Source of the DNA: Myxococcales bacterium
Lineage (GTDB): Bacteria; Myxococcota_A; Polyangia; Polyangiales; JAFGIB01
Reading direction: 5' to 3'
Length of the DNA: 64,000 bases
Assembly: GCA_029880325.1 (NCBI GenBank)
Contig: JAOUOP010000016.1
Location: forward strand, 1 to 64,000
Shown: one piece after another, positions 8,763 through 17,075 of the stretch
How positions within the stretch are numbered: position 1 is the first letter of the stretch
Layout: each line of letters opens with the position of its first letter
Made by a program: the position numbers and the translations under genes
Notes under the pieces: generated by a model
What the model saw: only the letters and a program-made list of their open reading frames with translations
What the model was told of the DNA's origin: nothing
Database searches by the model: none

Positions 8763-10781
8763 TCAAGGCGCCACGCCGCCACCATCCACGAAGATGCGAC
8801 ACCACAGCTCCACGCACAGCAATGCGAAGATCGTATACGCACCATCCACGCGCCCCCCGCGGTCCAGGTCCAGCAGCCCCTGCACCGCCCTGGGGTCGAA
8901 GAGCCCGCGGCGGTTGAGCGAGGCCGGCGAAAGCAGCTCGTCGACCATCGGGCGCAGTTCCTGCCCCAGCCAGCGGCGCAGGGGGACGCCGAAGCCGGTC
9001 TTGGGGCGGTAGATGATGTCGTGGGGGAGCCAGGGCTCCATGGCGCTTTTGAAGGCGGCTTTTGCGCGTCCGTGGCGCAGCTTGGCCTCGGGCGGCAGGG
9101 AGGTGGCGTAGGCTACGAGGTCGCGATCGAGTAGCGGGACGCGGACTTCGACGCCCGTGGCCATGCTGGTTTTGTCGGTGTAGTTGAGGTTGTGGTCGGC
9201 CAGGAAGTGGCGCGCTTCGAGGTAGAGCATGCGGTCTAGGGGCCCGCGCTTTCGGCCGGCGGCTTCGAGCGAGCCGCGCAGGGGGGCGTCCAGGTCGCGC
9301 CCGCGCAGGGCCTCCCGCAGCTCGGCGCTGTAGAGGCCGCCCCGCAGCCTGGGGCTCTGCCACTCGAAGTGGGCGAGCAGGCGCTGGTCGGCCGGGCGGT
9401 CGGCGTGGGCGGCGACGCGGGCCAGGGAGCGCATGAGCGGCGCGCCGGCGCCAGGCAGGGGGCTCTGGCCTTCGAGGACGGCGCGGCCGGGGCGGGCCAG
9501 GAGCGTTCGCGCCGGCCGCGGTAGCCAGCTCCACAGGGCTTCGTATTGCAGGGCCTGGTGGCGGCGGTAGCCGGAGAAGATGTCGTCGCCGCCAGCGCCG
9601 CTCATGAGCACAGGCACGCCGTCGGCACGGGCGCGCCGGGCGATGCGCAGGGCGTTGAGCGGCGCCGGGTCGCCCTGGGGTTCGTCGAGGTGGTAGAGCA
9701 GGGTCCCTAGCTCGTCGATCATGTCGGGGCCGACTTCGATGACTTCCAGGTCGACGCCGAGGTGTTCGGCGACGCGGCGGGCGTAGGGGAGGTCCGGGCT
9801 GTGGCCGTCGAGGCCGCCGCCGCCTTCAAACGCGATGGTGTAGCAGCGGATTGGTTGCTGGGGGCGCAGGCGGCGCATGGCCGCGACGATGGCGCTGGAG
9901 TCGAGGCCGCCCGAGAGGAAGGCGCCCACGGGGACGTCGGCCACGAGTTGGCGTTCGACGGCGCTGAGCAGGTGTTGGCGGATGCTTTCCGAGCTGCGGG
10001 CGCGCGATTCGCGGCGCACAGGAAGGTCGTAGGGCAGGTGGTAGAAGTCGAAGCGGCGGGCGATGCGGCCGTCGCGCACGATGAGCGCTTCGCCCGGGCG
10101 CAGCTTGCGCACGCCGCGCAGGGGGGTCTCGGGGGCCGGCGCCCACATGAAGGTGAGGTAGTGGGCGATGGCGGCCGGGTCGAGGTCGCGGTCGAGTTCA
10201 GGCCAGCAGAGTAGGGCTTTGAGCTCGGAGGCGAAGAGTAGGCCGCGGTCGGTTTCGGCGGTGTAGAGGGGTTTGACGCCCAGGCCGTCGCGCGCGAGTA
10301 GCATTTCGCCGCGCCGCAGGTCGCTGGGACCGTCGGCGCGCTTGTGGCTGCGGCCGTCATAGAGGGCGAAGGCGAAGATGCCTTCGAGGCGCTCGAGCAT
10401 GGCGGTGCCGTGCTCGGCGTAGAGGTGGAGGATGACTTCGGTGTCGCTGTGGCTGCTGAAGCGGTGGCCGCGGGCTTCGAGTTCGGCGCGCAGCTCGCGG
10501 TAGTTGTAGAGTTCGCCGTTGTAGACGAGCCAGAGGCGCTCGGCTTCGGGGGCGTCGGGCGGCTGGCAGCGGGTGCAGCAGACGCTCATCGGTTGGTGGC
10601 CGGCCGGCGAGAGGTCGATGATGGAGAGGCGGCGGTGGGTCAGGCCGACGCGCGGGGCCTGGGGATGGGTCCGCAGCAGGAGTTCGCCGGCGTCGTCGGG
10701 GCCGCGGTGGGCGATGCGCGCGCCCATGGCGCCGAGTAGCTCGTCGGGGAAGTCGCCCGCGAAGCCGGCGATGCCGCACAT
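8763..10781 (-). CDS. asnB: Asparagine synthase (glutamine-hydrolysing)-like protein
   Basis: 672 residues starting MCGIAGFAG; Cys2 is the class II glutamine amidotransferase nucleophile. Further glutaminase motifs are RRLSIIDL, VYNGELYNYRELR and HSDTEVILHLY. The synthetase domain carries the ATP pyrophosphatase loop GAFLSGGLDSSAI and a later MSGAGGDDIFSGYRRH. There are two small insertions in the glutaminase half: a CCTRC-containing loop before the VYNGELYN motif, and a charged loop before LLARDGLGVKPLY. In polysaccharide clusters such proteins often amidate sugar acids rather than make free asparagine; that is plausible here beside three sugar-acid-forming dehydrogenases but not shown. It begins 4 bp after the wecC stop, so it is the last gene of that operon. 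Confidence 0.87.
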   Translation of the reverse strand: MCGIAGFAGDFPDELLGAMGARIAHRGPDDAGELLLRTHPQAPRVGLTHRRLSIIDLSPAGHQPMSVCCTRCQPPDAPEAERLWLVYNGELYNYRELRAELEARGHRFSSHSDTEVILHLYAEHGTAMLERLEGIFAFALYDGRSHKRADGPSDLRRGEMLLARDGLGVKPLYTAETDRGLLFASELKALLCWPELDRDLDPAAIAHYLTFMWAPAPETPLRGVRKLRPGEALIVRDGRIARRFDFYHLPYDLPVRRESRARSSESIRQHLLSAVERQLVADVPVGAFLSGGLDSSAIVAAMRRLRPQQPIRCYTIAFEGGGGLDGHSPDLPYARRVAEHLGVDLEVIEVGPDMIDELGTLLYHLDEPQGDPAPLNALRIARRARADGVPVLMSGAGGDDIFSGYRRHQALQYEALWSWLPRPARTLLARPGRAVLEGQSPLPGAGAPLMRSLARVAAHADRPADQRLLAHFEWQSPRLRGGLYSAELREALRGRDLDAPLRGSLEAAGRKRGPLDRMLYLEARHFLADHNLNYTDKTSMATGVEVRVPLLDRDLVAYATSLPPEAKLRHGRAKAAFKSAMEPWLPHDIIYRPKTGFGVPLRRWLGQELRPMVDELLSPASLNRRGLFDPRAVQGLLDLDRGGRVDGAYTIFALLCVELWCRIFVDGGGVAP

Positions 10782-10785
10782 GGTC

Positions 10786-12015
10786 CTAGGCCTCCCGCCC
10801 AGGCGCGCCCATGCGCAGGTAGCGCACCTCGCCCAGCTCGCGCCCGCTCCACAGGCCGCGCGTGTCGAGCACCCAGCGGCCGCTGAAGCCGTGGGCCGCC
10901 AGGTCGAGGTCGCGGTAGGCGCTGTGGTCGGTGACGAGAACCGCGCCGGCGGCGCCGCGCAGGGCGCTTTCGAGGTCGTGCTCGACGCCCGGACGGCGTA
11001 CGTGGGGGTCGTGGAGGCGTACGCTGTGGCCGCGGGTCTGTAGCGCTGCTGCGATGGCGTGGGTGGGGCTTTCGCGTTCGTCGTCGACGTCGGCTTTGTA
11101 GGCGACGCCGAGTAGGACGATGGGGCCATCTTCGGGTTTTGCGTGCTGGCAGACGCGTTCGGCGACGCGTTCAGGACGGCCGTCGTTGATGCCGCGGGCG
11201 GTGCGGATGAGCGCGCCGGCTTCGGTGTCCTGCACCAGAAACCAGGGGTCGATGGCGATGCAGTGGCCGCCGACGCCGGGGCCCGGCGAGAGGAGCTGGA
11301 CGCGCGGGTGGCGGTTGGCCAGGGCGATGGTTTCGTGCACGTCGATGCCGTGGTGCTCAGCCAGTTCGCTGAGCTCGTTGGCCAGGGCGATGTTGACGTC
11401 GCGGTAGGTGTTTTCGAAGAGTTTGGCGGCTTCGGCGGTGGCGCTTGTGGTCGTGACCAGTTGGCCGCGCACGAAGCCCTGGTAGAGGTCGATGACGCGC
11501 GCGGCGATGGCCGGGTCGTCGGCGCCGATGATGCGGTCGTTGTGGACCATTTCGTGGAGCGTTTTGCCGGGGATGGCTTTTTCCGAGACGTAGGCGAGGT
11601 CGACGCGCTTGCCGCTGTGCTCGCGCAAGCGCACGCCCAGCGCAGCGGTGGTGCCCGGGGTGACGGTGGACTCGACGATGACCAGGTCGCCGTCGCGCAC
11701 GATGGGCGCCAGCGCGTCGGTGGCGGCGTGCAGGGCGCCAAGGTCGCAGCGGCGGTCGGCGCCCAGGGGCGTGGGCAGCGCCAGGATGAAGGCGTCGGAG
11801 GGGGCGGCGCTGGTGCTGACGCTGAAGCGTTGGCGGACTTCGGCGAAGAGTTCTGGCAGGCCTGCCTCGTCGAAGGGTAGCTCGCCGCGCTGCAGGGCCT
11901 CGATGCGGGCGCCCGAGATGTCGCAGCCGGCGACTTCGAGGCGCTGGTCGCGGGCCAAGAGCAGCGCCGTGGGCAGGCCCATGTAGCCCAGGCCGATGAC
12001 GGTTACCCGCGGCAT
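10786..12015 (-). CDS. wecC: UDP-N-acetyl-D-mannosamine dehydrogenase
   Basis: 409 residues of the UDP-sugar 6-dehydrogenase family. The NAD-binding loop is VIGLGYMGLPTALLLA. The catalytic region SPGPGVGGHCIAIDPWFL has the active-site Cys within GGHC and matches WecC rather than glucose dehydrogenases. The C-terminal domain contains LLGVAYKADVDDERESP. It oxidises UDP-ManNAc to UDP-ManNAcA using NAD+. The start codon lies inside the end of wecB (13-bp overlap), which makes the substrate by epimerising UDP-GlcNAc, so the two steps are translationally linked. Confidence 0.92.
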   Translation of the reverse strand: MPRVTVIGLGYMGLPTALLLARDQRLEVAGCDISGARIEALQRGELPFDEAGLPELFAEVRQRFSVSTSAAPSDAFILALPTPLGADRRCDLGALHAATDALAPIVRDGDLVIVESTVTPGTTAALGVRLREHSGKRVDLAYVSEKAIPGKTLHEMVHNDRIIGADDPAIAARVIDLYQGFVRGQLVTTTSATAEAAKLFENTYRDVNIALANELSELAEHHGIDVHETIALANRHPRVQLLSPGPGVGGHCIAIDPWFLVQDTEAGALIRTARGINDGRPERVAERVCQHAKPEDGPIVLLGVAYKADVDDERESPTHAIAAALQTRGHSVRLHDPHVRRPGVEHDLESALRGAAGAVLVTDHSAYRDLDLAAHGFSGRWVLDTRGLWSGRELGEVRYLRMGAPGREA

Positions 12016-13082
12016 AGGACCCCGTGGATGCGCTCGGCGGCTTGGCCGTCGCCGAAGGGGTTGGGCCAGTCGCGCGCGGCGCCCTGGAAATGCGCGTAGG
12101 CTTCGCGCACGCGCGCGGCGTCGAGGCCGACGAGGCGGTTTGCGCCGACGTCGAGGGTCTCGGGGCGTTCGGTGTTTTCGCGAATGGTGAGGCAGGGAAC
12201 TTGCAGGATGCAGGCTTCTTCTTGCACGCCGCCGGAGTCGGTGACGATCAGGTGTGCGCCCGATTGCAGCGCCAGGAAATCGCGGTAGCCCAGGGGCGGT
12301 AGCAGGCGGGCGCCTTCGACGGGCAGGCCGAAGGCTTCGAGCTTGGCGGCGGTGCGCGGGTGGATGGGGTAGACGACTTCGCGGCCGGAGATTTCACCCA
12401 GGGTTTTGATGAGTGCGAGCAGGGCCTCGAGTGACTCGCGGCGGTCGGCGGTGGAGGCGCGGTGGGCGGTGAGCAGCACGTAGCCGCCGGGCTCGAGGCC
12501 GTGGCGGGCGAGGGCGTCGCTTTGATCGGCCAGGGCGCGGTTTTGCAGCACGGCGTCGACGATGGTGTTGCCGGTGACGTGGATGCGCTCGGGGGGTACG
12601 GCTTCGCCGAGCAGGATTTGGCGCTGGACTTCGGTGGGGCAGAAGAGGTGGTCGGCGATGGCGTCGCAGATGACCCGGTTTTTTTCCTCGGGCATGGTGC
12701 GGTCGTAGCTGCGAAGCCCGGCTTCGATGTGGCCGCAGGGGATGGCCTGCTTGGAGGCGGCGAGGATGGCGGCGAGGACGGTGTTGGTGTCGCCCTGGGC
12801 CAGCACCCAGCCCGGTTTGCGCGCCAGGAGGATTTCTTCGATGGCTACGAGCATGCGCCCGGTCTGGTTGCCGTGCTCGGCCGAGCCGATGCCCAGGTTG
12901 TGCTCCGGGCGGCGCAGCTGCAGCTCTTCGAAGAAGATGGCGTCGAGGGCTTCGGAGTAGTGCTGGTTGCTGTGGATGACGAAGTGCTCGACGCCCTCGC
13001 GCTCGAAGAGTCGCAGCACCGGGCTCATTTTGATGATCTCGGGGCGGGTCCCGAGCACGATGGCGACGCTTTGCGTGGTCAC
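12003..13082 (-). CDS. wecB: UDP-N-acetylglucosamine 2-epimerase (non-hydrolysing)
   Basis: About 359 residues. Family motifs in order: IVLGTRPEIIKMSPV at the start, GDTNTVLA, CGHIEAGLRS, PIHPRT, VTDSGGVQEEA and IRENTERPET. It interconverts UDP-GlcNAc and UDP-ManNAc in the cytoplasm. The frame is open back to an ATG at 13112, but a GTG at 13082 overlaps the TGA of the upstream epimerase gene (GTGA) and directly precedes the first beta strand, so I take 13082 as the start. Followed by wecC with overlap. Confidence 0.92.
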   Translation of the reverse strand: MTTQSVAIVLGTRPEIIKMSPVLRLFEREGVEHFVIHSNQHYSEALDAIFFEELQLRRPEHNLGIGSAEHGNQTGRMLVAIEEILLARKPGWVLAQGDTNTVLAAILAASKQAIPCGHIEAGLRSYDRTMPEEKNRVICDAIADHLFCPTEVQRQILLGEAVPPERIHVTGNTIVDAVLQNRALADQSDALARHGLEPGGYVLLTAHRASTADRRESLEALLALIKTLGEISGREVVYPIHPRTAAKLEAFGLPVEGARLLPPLGYRDFLALQSGAHLIVTDSGGVQEEACILQVPCLTIRENTERPETLDVGANRLVGLDAARVREAYAHFQGAARDWPNPFGDGQAAERIHGVLCRG

Positions 13083-14062
13083 GGGCCGTAGACCCCCCGA
13101 TACCATTCCCAAACCCGCCCCATGCCCTCCGCCACACTCGTGCTCGGCGCGTACCCGAGCAACTCCCGCGCCCGGTCGATGTTCGCAAACGTCGCTTCCA
13201 CGTCCGCCGCCGGTCGCGCGGTGTTCCTCACGCTGGCCCTGCCGCCCGCGAGCTTTTCAGCGATCTCCACGAAGTCGGCCAGCAGCACCGGTTCGCCGCG
13301 GCCGAGGTTGATGGTCTGGTAACCAAGGCGCCGGTCCACGGCCGCCACCACGCCTTGCACGATGTCGTCGACGTAGGTCCAGTCGCGTTTGAGCTGGCCG
13401 CCTGCGAATAGCTCCAGTTCCCGGCCCTTGGTGACGCTGTCGAGCAGCATGTGGGCCATCATGTCGGGGCGGTTTCGGGGGCCGTAGACGGTGAAGAATC
13501 TCAAGGCCGTGAAGTCGAGGCCGTGGGCGTTGTGGCTGGCGTAGCCCAGGAGTTCGACGGCGCGCTTGCTGGCCGGGTAGGGGGCCAGGGGGCGGTCGCA
13601 GGGGTCGTTTTCGAGGAAGGGGATGCGCTCGGTGTCGCCGTAGACGGAGCTGGTGGAGGCGAAGATGAAGTTGGGGCTTTTGCCGGTCTCGCCTTGCTTT
13701 ATGGCGGCGTCGAGCAAATGGATGCTGCCACCCACGTTGACGTCGTTGTAGCGGGCCGCCCGGCCGATGGAGTAACGGACGCTGGCCAGGCCCGCCAGGT
13801 GTACGATGGCGTCGAAGCGCTGGCGGGCGAAGAGCGCTTCGACTAACTCTCGGTTGCGAATGTCGCCCTGGACTACGGTGAAGCTCGCACCGGTAGGCAG
13901 CGCCGCGCGCACTTCGGCGAGGTTTCTGCGCTTGATGGCCGGGTCGTAGTAGGGGTCGAGGTTGTCGAGGCCGACGACGCGGTCGCCGCGGCCGGTCAGG
14001 GCCTGGCTGACGTGGCTGCCGATGAAGCCGGCGGCTCCCGTGACGAGGATGGTTTTGGCCAT
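13079..14062 (-). CDS. NAD-dependent epimerase, UDP-glucuronate 4-epimerase-like
   Basis: 327-residue short-chain dehydrogenase of the extended type. The Rossmann loop is ILVTGAAGFIGSH. The catalytic region is FASTSSVYG with the Tyr-Lys pair in APYPASKRAVE. RFFTVYGPRNRPDMM and DWTYVDDIVQG are characteristic of UDP-glucuronate 4-epimerases. It would convert UDP-GlcA, made by the upstream Ugd, to UDP-GalA. The open frame extends to 14116, but ATG 14062 directly precedes the Rossmann strand. Between this gene and ugd lies a 181-bp palindromic element. The stop overlaps the wecB start. Confidence 0.87.
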   Translation of the reverse strand: MAKTILVTGAAGFIGSHVSQALTGRGDRVVGLDNLDPYYDPAIKRRNLAEVRAALPTGASFTVVQGDIRNRELVEALFARQRFDAIVHLAGLASVRYSIGRAARYNDVNVGGSIHLLDAAIKQGETGKSPNFIFASTSSVYGDTERIPFLENDPCDRPLAPYPASKRAVELLGYASHNAHGLDFTALRFFTVYGPRNRPDMMAHMLLDSVTKGRELELFAGGQLKRDWTYVDDIVQGVVAAVDRRLGYQTINLGRGEPVLLADFVEIAEKLAGGRASVRNTARPAADVEATFANIDRARELLGYAPSTSVAEGMGRVWEWYRGVYGP

Positions 14063-14072
14063 CGGGCCCAAG

Positions 14073-14253
14073 CTAGTCACCTGTGTCGGTAGTTTTGGGT
14101 AAAACTCGGCGAGCAATCGGCGGCCCTCGGCGTGGCGAATCGACGAAGGACATACAGAGTATATTCGAGGAGATAGCCCGAAGGGCGGTCGACGCGGCGA
14201 GGGCCGGCGAGGGCCGGCGAGTTTTGCCCAAGACTACCGACACAGGTGACTAG
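14073..14253. mobile_element. MITE-like 181-bp long-hairpin element with CTAG ends
   Basis: The ends are perfect 21-bp inverted repeats at 14073-14093 and 14233-14253, beginning CTAGTCACCTGTG. Imperfect pairing continues inward for at least 25 more bases (23 of 26 match) and then through GC-rich blocks including two copies of GAGGGCCGGC, so the whole element can fold into one long hairpin. The centre holds CATACAGAGTATATT. It codes for nothing, and its right end supplies the TAG stop of ugd. A related architecture, with CTAG ends and a central ATACA..GAGTAT, is seen at 18031-18362, suggesting a non-autonomous transposable family whose target is CTAG. Confidence 0.7.
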
Positions 14254-15560
14254 CCCTGGACGCCGATGCCGCGGTAGGTGAAGCCCTGCCCAGAGAGGCC
14301 GTAGCTGCTCCAGATGTTGCGCGCGTCGAGCAAGACAGGCGTGCGCATGGCGGCTTTGATGCGCTCGAAGTCGGGGTTTTGGTATTCGCGCCATTCGGTG
14401 ACGAGCACCAGGGCGTCGGCGTCGCTCACGGCGTCGTAGGGCCTGTCCGGGATTTCGATGCTGTCGCCGAAGCGAGCCCGGGCGTGCGCGCGCGCTTCGG
14501 GGTCGTGGGCGCTGACCTGGGCGCCTTCGGCCAGTAGGCTGTCGATGAGGGTGAGCGCCGGCGATTCACGCACGTCGTCGGTGCGCGGTTTGAAGGCGAT
14601 GCCCCAGATGGCGATTTTTTTGCCCCGCAGGTCGCCCTCGAAGCATTGCTTGAGCTTGCGCAGCATGACGCCTTTTTGGCGCTGGTTGACGTTGTCGGTG
14701 GCCAGGGCGAGTTCGAGGGGGACGCCGTATTCGCGCGCCACGTGGATCAATGCCTGCACGTCTTTGGGAAAGCAGGAGCCGCCGTAGCCGGGGCCGGCGT
14801 AGAGGAATTTGGGGCCGATGCGGTTGTCGAGGCCGACGCCCACGCGCACGTCGTTGACGTCGGCGCCCACCTGTTCGCACAGGGCGGCGATTTCGTTCAT
14901 GAAGCTGATGCGCATGGCCAGCATGGTGTTGGCCACGTATTTGGTGAGCTCGGCGCTGGCCGGCTCCATCCAGACGATTTTGTCGTGGCTGAGCGAGAGC
15001 GGGTGGTAGAGCCGCCGCATGAGCTCACGGGCGAAGTCGTCGTCGGGCTCGCAGCCGATGACGATGCGGTCGGGGCGCATGAAGTCGTTGACGGCGTCGC
15101 CTTCCTTGAGAAACTCCGGGTTACTGACGACGTGGATTTTGTCGGCACCGGCGCTGGCGATGATTTTGCGCACGCGGGCGTTGGCGCCCACCGGTACGGT
15201 GCTCTTGAGCACCAGTACGCATTCGCGCTTGGAGGCCTTGGCGACGGTTTCGGCCACGGCGTCGACGGCCGAGAGGTTGGCCGCGCCGTCGGAGCGCTGG
15301 GGGGTGCCGACGGCGACGAAGATGATTTCGGCGTCGGCCAAGGCGCCTTCGACGTCGGTGGTGAAGCGCAGGCGGCCGGCCTGGGCGTTGCGTTCGATCA
15401 TGGGCAATAGGCCGGGCTCGAAGATCGGGGTCTCGCCCGCCTCGAGCTGGGCGATTTTCGCCGCGTCCAGGTCGGCGCAGACCACGTCGTTGCCGGTCTC
15501 GGCAAAGCCGGTTCCGGTGACCAGGCCCACGTATCCGGCCCCGATGACACACACTTTCAT
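14250..15560 (-). CDS. ugd: UDP-glucose 6-dehydrogenase
   Basis: 436 residues. Starts MKVCVIGAGYVGLVTG, the NAD loop. The catalytic Cys lies in AGPGYGGSCFPKDVQAL, the Ugd/TuaD signature. Other conserved blocks are VLKSTVPVG, NPEFLKEGDAVNDFM and FKPRTDDVRESP. It oxidises UDP-glucose to UDP-glucuronate with two NAD+. It is the first gene of the minus-strand sugar group and is divergent from the wbpA-like gene (176 bp between starts, where both promoters should lie). Its TAG stop is part of the CTAG end of the palindromic element, so an element insertion may have defined or replaced the original 3' end. Confidence 0.93.
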   Translation of the reverse strand: MKVCVIGAGYVGLVTGTGFAETGNDVVCADLDAAKIAQLEAGETPIFEPGLLPMIERNAQAGRLRFTTDVEGALADAEIIFVAVGTPQRSDGAANLSAVDAVAETVAKASKRECVLVLKSTVPVGANARVRKIIASAGADKIHVVSNPEFLKEGDAVNDFMRPDRIVIGCEPDDDFARELMRRLYHPLSLSHDKIVWMEPASAELTKYVANTMLAMRISFMNEIAALCEQVGADVNDVRVGVGLDNRIGPKFLYAGPGYGGSCFPKDVQALIHVAREYGVPLELALATDNVNQRQKGVMLRKLKQCFEGDLRGKKIAIWGIAFKPRTDDVRESPALTLIDSLLAEGAQVSAHDPEARAHARARFGDSIEIPDRPYDAVSDADALVLVTEWREYQNPDFERIKAAMRTPVLLDARNIWSSYGLSGQGFTYRGIGVQG

Positions 15561-15736
15561 TCGCCTGGCTCCCTTTCGCGGCGCTCAGCGGCCGCCGTTG
15601 TCCGTCGCGCGGTATAGCAGATTCCCATTCGGGGTACCTCCGGGGGGGGCACCGTGCCGACCGGGCGCCTCGGGCTGGTCGCTTCCGGCGTTGTGCGCTA
15701 CATCGGCGGCTCGAATCCTTCCGAGGTGCCCAAAAT

Positions 15737-17065
15737 ATGACGCGAGCCCAGGACCTGAAGGCGAAGATCGAGGCCGGTGAGGCGACGGTGGCGGTGATCG
15801 GGCTCGGCTACGTGGGGCTGCCGCTGGCCCTGGCTTTTGCCGAGCGCGGGATGCGCGCCCTGGGGCTCGACGTGGATGGCCGCAAGGTCGAGACCCTACG
15901 CGCCGGTCGCTGCTACATCGAGCACATCGCCGATGCGCGCGTGGCGGCGGCTTTGGGCGGCGGGGCTTCGGGCCGCTTCGAGGCCAGCGAAGACTTCGAC
16001 CGCCTGGCCGAGGCCGATGCCATCGCCATTTGCGTGCCGACGCCCCTGTCGCGGCAGCGCGAGCCGGACTTGAGCTACGTGGAGAGCACCGGACGCGAGG
16101 TGGCCGCGCGCCTGCGCCCCGGGCAGCTGGTGGTGCTGGAGTCGACGACCTATCCGGGCACCACCGACGAGCTGCTGCGTTCGGTGCTCGAAGCCTCCGG
16201 CCTCAAGTTGGGCGAGGACTTTTTCCTGGCTTTCTCGCCGGAGCGCGAGGATCCGGGCAATCCCCAGTTCCACACCACCAACATTCCCAAGCTCGTGGGC
16301 GGTGTAGATGAAGCTTCCGGCGATCTGGCCGAGGCGCTCTACCGCATGGTGATCGGCGAGGTGGTGCGCGTCTCCAGCGCGCGCACGGCCGAGGCCGCCA
16401 AACTTACCGAGAATATTTTTCGCGCCGTCAACATCGCCTTGGTCAATGAGCTGAAGGTGATCTACGAGCCCATGGGCATCGATGTCTGGGAGGTGCTCGA
16501 CGCCGCCGCCACCAAGCCCTTCGGCTTCATGCGCTTCAACCCCGGCCCCGGCTGGGGCGGTCACTGCATTCCGCTCGATCCGTTCTATCTCACCTGGAAG
16601 GCCCGCGAGCACGGCATCGACACCAAGTTCATCGAGCTGGCGGGCGAGGTCAATCGCGGCATGCCCGACTACGTGGTGGCGCGCCTGCAGCACGCGCTCA
16701 ACGCCGCCGGCAAGGCGGTGCGCGGCAGCACGCTGATGCTGCTGGGCATGGCCTATAAGAAGAATGTGGGCGATACGCGCGAGAGCCCGGCGTTTCAGAT
16801 TCTGCGCAAGCTTCACGATCTGGGCGCCGAACTCAGCTACCACGATCCCCACGTGCCCGAGGTGCCCGAGACGCGCACCTGGCCCGGTCGCCCCGATCTG
16901 CGCTCCCAGGCGCTTTCGCCCGCGCAGCTCGCCGCCCAGGACGCGGTGGTGGTGGTGACCGACCACGACGCCGTGGACTACAGCGCGGTGCTGGAGCATG
17001 CGCCTCTGATCATCGACACCCGGGGCGTTTATCGCGGCGCCCACGCCAAGGTGGTCAAGGCCTAG
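15737..17065 (+). CDS. wbpA: UDP-N-acetyl-D-glucosamine 6-dehydrogenase-like (WbpA/VipA type)
   Basis: 442 residues of the UDP-sugar dehydrogenase family. The NAD loop is VAVIGLGYVGLPLALAFAE. The substrate region contains FSPEREDPGN, and the catalytic segment NPGPGWGGHCIPLDPFYL holds the active Cys. These motifs are those of WbpA/VipA, which oxidise UDP-GlcNAc to UDP-GlcNAcA, rather than those of the Ugd and WecC paralogues nearby. The C-terminal domain carries LLGMAYKKNVGDTRESP. The nucleotidyltransferase-like gene follows after 10 bp and is presumably co-transcribed. Confidence 0.85.
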   Translation: MTRAQDLKAKIEAGEATVAVIGLGYVGLPLALAFAERGMRALGLDVDGRKVETLRAGRCYIEHIADARVAAALGGGASGRFEASEDFDRLAEADAIAICVPTPLSRQREPDLSYVESTGREVAARLRPGQLVVLESTTYPGTTDELLRSVLEASGLKLGEDFFLAFSPEREDPGNPQFHTTNIPKLVGGVDEASGDLAEALYRMVIGEVVRVSSARTAEAAKLTENIFRAVNIALVNELKVIYEPMGIDVWEVLDAAATKPFGFMRFNPGPGWGGHCIPLDPFYLTWKAREHGIDTKFIELAGEVNRGMPDYVVARLQHALNAAGKAVRGSTLMLLGMAYKKNVGDTRESPAFQILRKLHDLGAELSYHDPHVPEVPETRTWPGRPDLRSQALSPAQLAAQDAVVVVTDHDAVDYSAVLEHAPLIIDTRGVYRGAHAKVVKA

Positions 17066-17075
17066 GATACTGCCC

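Noticed and set aside
7468..9534. 688-codon minus-strand open frame across the GT4 and asnB genes
   Set aside because: Composition is Arg/Pro/Ala/His-rich without any motif, and two well-supported genes lie in other frames.
10782..11741. Open frame continuous with asnB that would give a 992-residue protein
   Set aside because: The family sequence begins exactly at MCGIAG (10781). The upstream part is an out-of-frame reading of wecC kept open by high GC.
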